Shown in pieces: positions 58,961 to 64,000 of a stretch of DNA of 64,000 bases (position 1 is its first letter; each line of letters starts with the position of its first letter). The position numbers and the translations under genes were made by a program. The stretch spans positions 45,637,673-45,701,672 of the forward strand of contig NC_079202.1 of the NCBI RefSeq assembly GCF_026745355.1. Direction: 5' to 3'. Source of the DNA: Beta vulgaris subsp. vulgaris. Taxonomy: Eukaryota; Streptophyta; Magnoliopsida; Caryophyllales; Amaranthaceae. The notes under the pieces are model-generated. The model had not been told where the DNA came from. It made no database searches and was given only the letters and a program-made list of their open reading frames with translations.

Positions 58961-61667
58961 TGTAATATCCTGAAAATTTAAACTTGCTTAAATTAAATAA
59001 TAATAATTAGTGGTTAATATTTTCCTTTAATCAAAATTTATTATTGAAATTTTGTTACTCTATATTCACATAATGATAATTAATTTATAAATAAATATAT
59101 GTTGTAAATAATAACAAGTTATGTTAGATTAAACGATGACATTAGTTAAAGTAGGGAAACAAAGTAATAAACAAATTTGTTACTATAAAAATTAGTAGTA
59201 TTAAGAATAAAAAGAAAAAGAAAAAGAGAAAAGAAAAGAAAAAGGAAAAGAAAAAGGAAAAAGAAAAAAAAGAAAAAGAAAGAAAACTTAAGGAAACAAC
59301 AGAATACTTTCATCAACCCATTTCCATTTCCTTCACAAACAACCGGTACAACCCGACAATGGATTTTAATTCAGGACAGATTTTTTTCACATAAACAAAT
59401 TCAACTGCAATTAGAAACTTCAATTCAATCCAAACCCATCCAAAAATCTAATATTTATCAAATCAAACCCACCCAAATTTCAGTTTTTCTTCATCAAATC
59501 AACCCACCAAATTCATGAAATCTATCCCCCAACTATGCCTATAAGTACCCATTACTTCCTCCCTCAATTCACCACCACAACCATTCCATTTTCTTCGCCG
59601 GAAACCCGCAAACCCTCGCCGGAAAAAGCCACCAAAACGCTCCCCAAAGCTTCTTTTTTTTTTTTCGCAACCACCCTTCCTCTGTCCTCTGCTTCAGGGC
59701 AGCCACCACAGCCCCGCCACAACACCACCACCGTCCGCCATCAGCATCGTCGCGCCTCCTGTGCGCTACCATAGCCACCACCACACCTACCCACCGCCGC
59801 CTTCTCCCTCACTCGCTTGCCCCTTCTTTCTTCTTCTCTCTCTCTCTCTCGCGCCTTACCTTATGTTTCTCGCCGTACCGCCATCGCTCGACGAATCCAA
59901 CGAACCCCTCTGTGCCGCCACTTGCTGTCGGAGCTCCACCACGCCGCACCCAACCTCCCTCCTCCCCTGTTTTTCGTGTTTGCTCATCTGAGCAGGAGGT
60001 ATGAAAAATACCTCTTCCCCGGTTGTTTTCATTTAGTTTATGTAGATAAGCCCAAATATAATCCATGATTAGTTACTTTTATTATTGGGCCTAAAATCTA
60101 GTTTTAGTTTTAATTAAACCAATTAATAAAATCCATATACTTAGTTTGTTAGGCTTAATAGATATTTCATAATTAAGTTGATGAATTGTTCTATAAACTA
60201 AATAAATAAAGTTGTGTAACACTAATTGTCAAATTATTCTTGTAATATGAAAATAATGAATGAACATTAGTAATTTACGATTTGCTGGGTTACGACAATT
60301 GAAATTGTTTTATTAACTTGTTAGAGATAATTTATGTATTAAATTGAACAAGTTACTTAATAGTATAACATATGATACGTTAAATTATAATTCTATTAAT
60401 TATAGTAAGGTAAGTAAAGTTAAGTATAAAAGCTTAAATAATGAATCTATGTAACGTCACCAACGACACTCCATAATAAAAGTAATACTAATAAATAAAG
60501 GTCAGTTGTTAAAATAAATCGAATATTTATATTTCGTTGAGTCATTTCATGATTAGATTAAAGGGAAAGGATATTACAGCCTCCCCCAGCTTTCAAGTTA
60601 TTACGCGGGAACCGAGGTAACATCTATTGCTAACACCCACGATCCCCTTCGAAATGTGTTTATGAAATAATGATGTTTATAATTATGTTAAGGATCTTGC
60701 AATGTGATTCTTATATGGATTGTGGGATTAAATTATTTTCGAATGAGTTTCGTAAATGATGATCTTATGAGTTATTGATGCTCAAGTATGATTCATGAAA
60801 GATTTATGGCTTATGCCGATGAATGCTAAACAAACGAAACATAATAAATAAAAGTGAAAGAGGTTATGGCAGTATAATGTTATGCTTATCTACTTTATGG
60901 TCGTGCACGTACCTTCGCACCTGCCGTACACCCGAAAAGGGAGCTGGGCTCCTTGAGGAGTACCGCATGCTATTTTGGTGCGAGCGGTGTATCCAAAAAG
61001 GAGCGGGGCTCCTTGAGGATCATCAAGGTGGTGTATCCAAAAAGGGAGCTGGGCTCCTTGAGGATCATCACATGGTGGTGTACCCAAAAAGGGAGCTGGG
61101 CTCCTTGAGGGTCATCACATGTCTATACTCGCCAGTTACCAAGCTAAAAGATGAAAAGATAATGGGAATTATGAAGTATCAAGATGATTTATAATTGTTT
61201 ACTTTGCTATTATTTTGAAATATGTTTACTATATTCTCTTCTCTGTTTGCAAATAAAATGAATTGAAATGAATTTACGTTGTTAGGGTAGTATGTTACTG
61301 AGCTTCGGCTCACGATGTTGCTTTTGGTTTTAGGTACGATGAAGATGACGGGATGGCGTAGAAGTGAGGATGGTCAACTACTTTAAATTATGAAAACTAT
61401 ATATTGGTTATGTAATCTAAATCTATGATCACTAGAACACGAACTTAGTTTAACTATAACTACGTAATCATCTATGCTTCAGTATTTATATTAATATAAT
61501 TAAGATGCTTATTTTAATAACTATAATATGTTTAGCGTCATGAACGAATGTTTGCCTTGTATTTTCTCGAATGGAAAATACGGCAGTAGCGCACCGACCA
61601 TCTAAGTTCCGCTGCCAATAATAGATTAATTAATTTAAAAATAATGTTTAGAGGCCGGGGCGTTATA
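58961..61667 (+). repeat. 5' LTR of the gypsy element (about 2.7 kb)
   Basis: It starts TGTAATATCC and runs to GGCCGGGGCGTTATA just before the primer-binding site. The last few bases are uncertain. It contains a C/T-rich block with low-complexity open frames (59530-60060) and a tandem repeat (60935-61125). Confidence 0.75.
60935..61125 (+). repeat. Tandem repeat of AAAAAGGGAGCTGGGCTCCT in the gypsy LTR
   Basis: Four units of 50-60 bp. Each has GGGAGCTGGGCTCCTTGAGG, a small palindrome that could fold, plus a spacer with GGTGGTGTATCC. Unit 2 has GGAGCGGGGCTCC. Such repeats are common in Tekay-type LTRs. Confidence 0.85.
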
Positions 61668-61670
61668 GAG

Positions 61671-61683
61671 TGGTATCAGAGCC
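61671..61683 (+). other. Primer-binding site of the gypsy element
   Basis: TGGTATCAGAGCC, complementary to initiator tRNA-Met, three or four bases after the LTR. Confidence 0.88.
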
Positions 61684-62230
61684 GAAGGTTTCTGAAACCT
61701 TAAGTAGAACCGCAATGGTTTTACATAAATTAAATTTAATATTAAAATGGTTTAGGTGAAATGGTGTAATAAATAAGGAGAATAATACTATTAATCATAG
61801 AATAGAAATGGTTGAGCTATATAAGACAATTAAGGGAAAATAAATAAAAATTTAAGTTCCATAAGTTTATAGAATTAAAAGCCATGAGTGTGAGTGATAG
61901 GAACGGGAATGGGATAACTTTTCTTTGCTTTTGAATGCCCTATGCCTTGATTGCGGTAAAAGTAATATGAATGTGAAACGTTCAATGTGATAGAAAATGG
62001 CAACAAGTGAGAGTGATCACGCTGAAGGAGGAAACGGAAATCACGTGTCGGATGTGTCACTGGAAGAAATGAGGTTAAGGCTCGATGCTTTGCGAAGTGA
62101 CCCCATTTTCGGAGAAGCCACCGGCGACGTTGCTAACGATAACAGAACGGACTTATTAAGACTTGTCATAATGGAACTCTTGTAAGGAAATTGACAAAAG
62201 CCCAAATCAGAGCAAGAAGAATGTTCTAAC
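61684..62230 (+). other. Leader and damaged start of gypsy gag
   Basis: Untranslated leader, then a short frame at 61997-62185 (MATSESDHAEGGNGNHVSDV) that reads like a gag N-terminus. A stop at 62183-62185 separates it from the main gag frame at 62231. Confidence 0.55.
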
Positions 62231-63580
62231 ATGTTTAAGCGATTTTCTGCTCACAAACCACCGACCTATGATGGCAAGCCGGATCCTACGGAGTTCGAAG
62301 AGTGGATTAATCATATGGAGAAACTATTTGACGTCACTCAATGCCCTGAAAAATGGAAGGTGAATTTCGCGGTATTCTATCTCAAAGGGCAAGCAGACCT
62401 TTGGTGGAAGACTGCAAAGGAAATGCAAAGTCAACCTGGCTTCGGATGGGAAAATCTGAAGGGAGCAATGAGAAATCAGTTTTACCCTCAAAGCCTGCAA
62501 CTCAAAATGGAATCCGAGTTCATCCATCTCAAGCAAAGGAGTATGTCTGTGTTAGAGTATGCTGTGAAATTCAACGAGCTTGCTCGATTTGCTCCTAACT
62601 TAGTATCGACGGATAGACAAAGGATGAACCGCTTTGAAGAAGGCCTTAATCTTGACCTTCAGGAGAAACTTGCAGCACACATGAGTACATCCTTCCAAGA
62701 GCTCTATGATAGGGCTATCAATGTTGAAAGAAAAAGCAAGCTTCGAAAAGAGATCTTTGAGAACGGGAAAAGAAAGAAGAATTTTCAAAACCAACCCAAC
62801 AATGGGTCATTCAAGAGGCAAGAAACTGGAAATCGAGGTGGAAATTTCGGAAATCAGAATCAAACTCGAAAATGCTCTAAGTGTGGAAAGTGGAACCATA
62901 CTGAGAAGGAATGTCGATTTGGTACAAGGGAATTTACAAGTGCGGTAGTAAGGATCATATGGTCCGAGATTGCCCTCAATGGCGTCAAGGACAAATCAAT
63001 GGGAGAAATGAACCAGTTGGTCAGAACCGTGGAAATGGTGGCACTACAAACCGTAATCCTCCACGTGGACCTCCCAAGCTGCACGAGTATTCATGATGCA
63101 ACGAGAAAAGCAGAAGCCGATGATACCGTCATAACTGGTACTTTTCCTGTCAATTCTATACCTGCTTATGTTCTTTTTGACTCTGGAGCTTCACATTCAT
63201 TTGTCTCCGCATCATTTGCTAAAAATTTGAAAGTCAGACCATGTTCTCAATTCTCTTCTATGACTATTGCTCTTCCAAATGGTGAATCAATTTCATGCAA
63301 TGTCCTATATAAGAATTATTCTATCCTCATCAACGAATGTGAATTTCTTGTTGACCTAGTCCTGTTTGAGTTAACCGACTTTGATGTTATATTAGGTATG
63401 AATTGGTTATCCAAACACAAAGCCGACATAAATTGTCTTAACCATGAAATAACCCTTAGGAAACCAGACGGAAGTAAGGTATCTTTTCGAAGAATAAAAA
63501 CCAAACCCAAAATCTTCTCAACCTTAAAAGCCTTCAAACTTCTCATGACTGGTTGCAGGGATACCTTTGCAACATGGTAG
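62231..63580 (+). pseudogene. Gypsy gag, zinc knuckle and protease
   Basis: A 449-residue frame. The Gag core (retrotrans_gag) opens with PPTYDGKPDPTEFEEWI and AVFYLKGQADLWW, later LARFAPNLV. A CCHC-like knuckle CSKCGKWNHTEKEC follows. The next knuckle (YKCGSKDHMVRDC) is in another frame (62911-63096), so two opposite frameshifts bracket this stretch and the frame recovers before the protease. The protease has LFDSGASHSFVS and VILGMNWL, typical of Ty3/gypsy. The frame stops at 63578-63580, before the reverse transcriptase. Confidence 0.92.
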
Positions 63581-63589
63581 ACCTAACGA

Positions 63590-64000
63590 CCCCTGAACCT
63601 TCTTTGTCTGAAATTCCCATAGCTTGTAATATCCTACGTATTCCCAGAAGAGATACCTGGCATGCCCCCACAAAGAGAAATAGATTTTAGCATTGACTTG
63701 ATTCCAGGACCGCTCCCATATCCAAGGCACCTTACAGAATGGCACCAGCGAGTTGCAAGAATTAAGAAGCAACTAGATGAGTTACTTGAGAAAGGGTATA
63801 TTCGACCTAGCGTCTCACCTTGGGGTGCACCGGTGTTATTCGTGAAAAAGAAAGATGGAAGCTTGCGATTATGCATTGATTATCGGAGTTAAACAAGATC
63901 ACCATCAAAATAAATATCCACTACCCGCATTGATGACTTTTCGATCAGCTACGAGGTGCCAGCACTTTCTCGAAGATTGATTTGAGATCAGGATACCACC
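63590..64000 (+). pseudogene. Gypsy reverse transcriptase, N-terminal fragment
   Basis: Broken frames carry [18 protein letters not shown], then [20 protein letters not shown] and [18 protein letters not shown], the first conserved blocks of Ty3/gypsy reverse transcriptase. A stop (TAA) follows CIDYRS near 63890, and later blocks are out of frame (ASTFSKIDL near 63960). The catalytic YxDD lies beyond the window. Confidence 0.9.

Larger units (their letters stand above)
58961..64000 (+). mobile_element. Ty3/gypsy chromovirus-like (Tekay/Del) retrotransposon, 5' part
   Basis: The 5' LTR (58961 to about 61667), primer-binding site, gag, protease and the start of reverse transcriptase are inside the window; the rest lies beyond. 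It begins at once where the Athila-like body stops, so it inserted into that element. Frameshifts and stops make it defective. Confidence 0.88.

Noticed and set aside
59535..60068. Several overlapping open frames in the gypsy LTR
   Set aside because: Low-complexity C/T-rich DNA open in both strands and several frames; LTR sequence and not a gene.
60823..61194. 123-residue frame with repeated KGAGLLED units
   Set aside because: Translation of the LTR tandem repeat; no start context or homology.

Overview
This is nuclear DNA from a flowering plant, almost certainly a core eudicot. The genes have several short exons with GT-AG introns, the intergenic DNA is AT-rich, and plant-specific transposon families are layered on one another. 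An Amaranthaceae/Caryophyllales source is possible from the overall repeat style, but that is a guess and nothing in the sequence fixes it.

Layout, left to right: (1) 1-9684, a minus-strand SIRE-type Ty1/copia retrotransposon with two LTRs, lacking most of its reverse transcriptase and carrying a decayed env-like third ORF. (2) 10106-14460, an intact minus-strand SEC14/CRAL-TRIO lipid-transfer gene. (3) 15149-15952, a non-autonomous hAT element. (4) about 17747-26021, a decayed plus-strand Helitron (Rep/helicase plus an RPA-like gene), split by a 1343-bp solo copia LTR at 19260-20602. (5) 28219-32747, a four-exon Cdc1/Ted1-type metallophosphoesterase gene. (6) 33424-33960, an unidentified minus-strand gene fragment. 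(7) 34911-42114 and 43153-46994, two tandem minus-strand GH3 beta-xylosidase/alpha-arabinofuranosidase genes (BXL7-like) with seven exons each, the five internal exons being identical in length. (8) 47987-51610, a patch of small elements: two hAT elements, a tRNA-derived SINE with a perfect 15-bp target duplication, and a Stowaway MITE. (9) 53651-64000, nested gypsy DNA: a minus-strand Athila-like gag-protease element whose 3' LTR holds a CACTA element and whose body is cut by a plus-strand Tekay/Del-like chromovirus that runs off the window.

Four host genes look intact: SEC14-like, metallophosphoesterase, and two BXL7-like genes. I rebuilt their exons by eye, and each joins in frame to a plausible length (348, 405, 778 and 782 aa). 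They form no pathway together; only the BXL pair share a function (cell-wall xylan/arabinan trimming). Everything else is transposable elements, many with target-site duplications readable directly from the sequence, so the order of insertions can be reconstructed. I found no CRISPR, rRNA genes, functional tRNA genes or bacterial features. I saw no clearly new biological system. The best leads are the GGAAC/GTTCC-rich copia family, a candidate miniature terminal-repeat retrotransposon, the unidentified gene fragment and the paired hAT/SINE/MULE insertion records.
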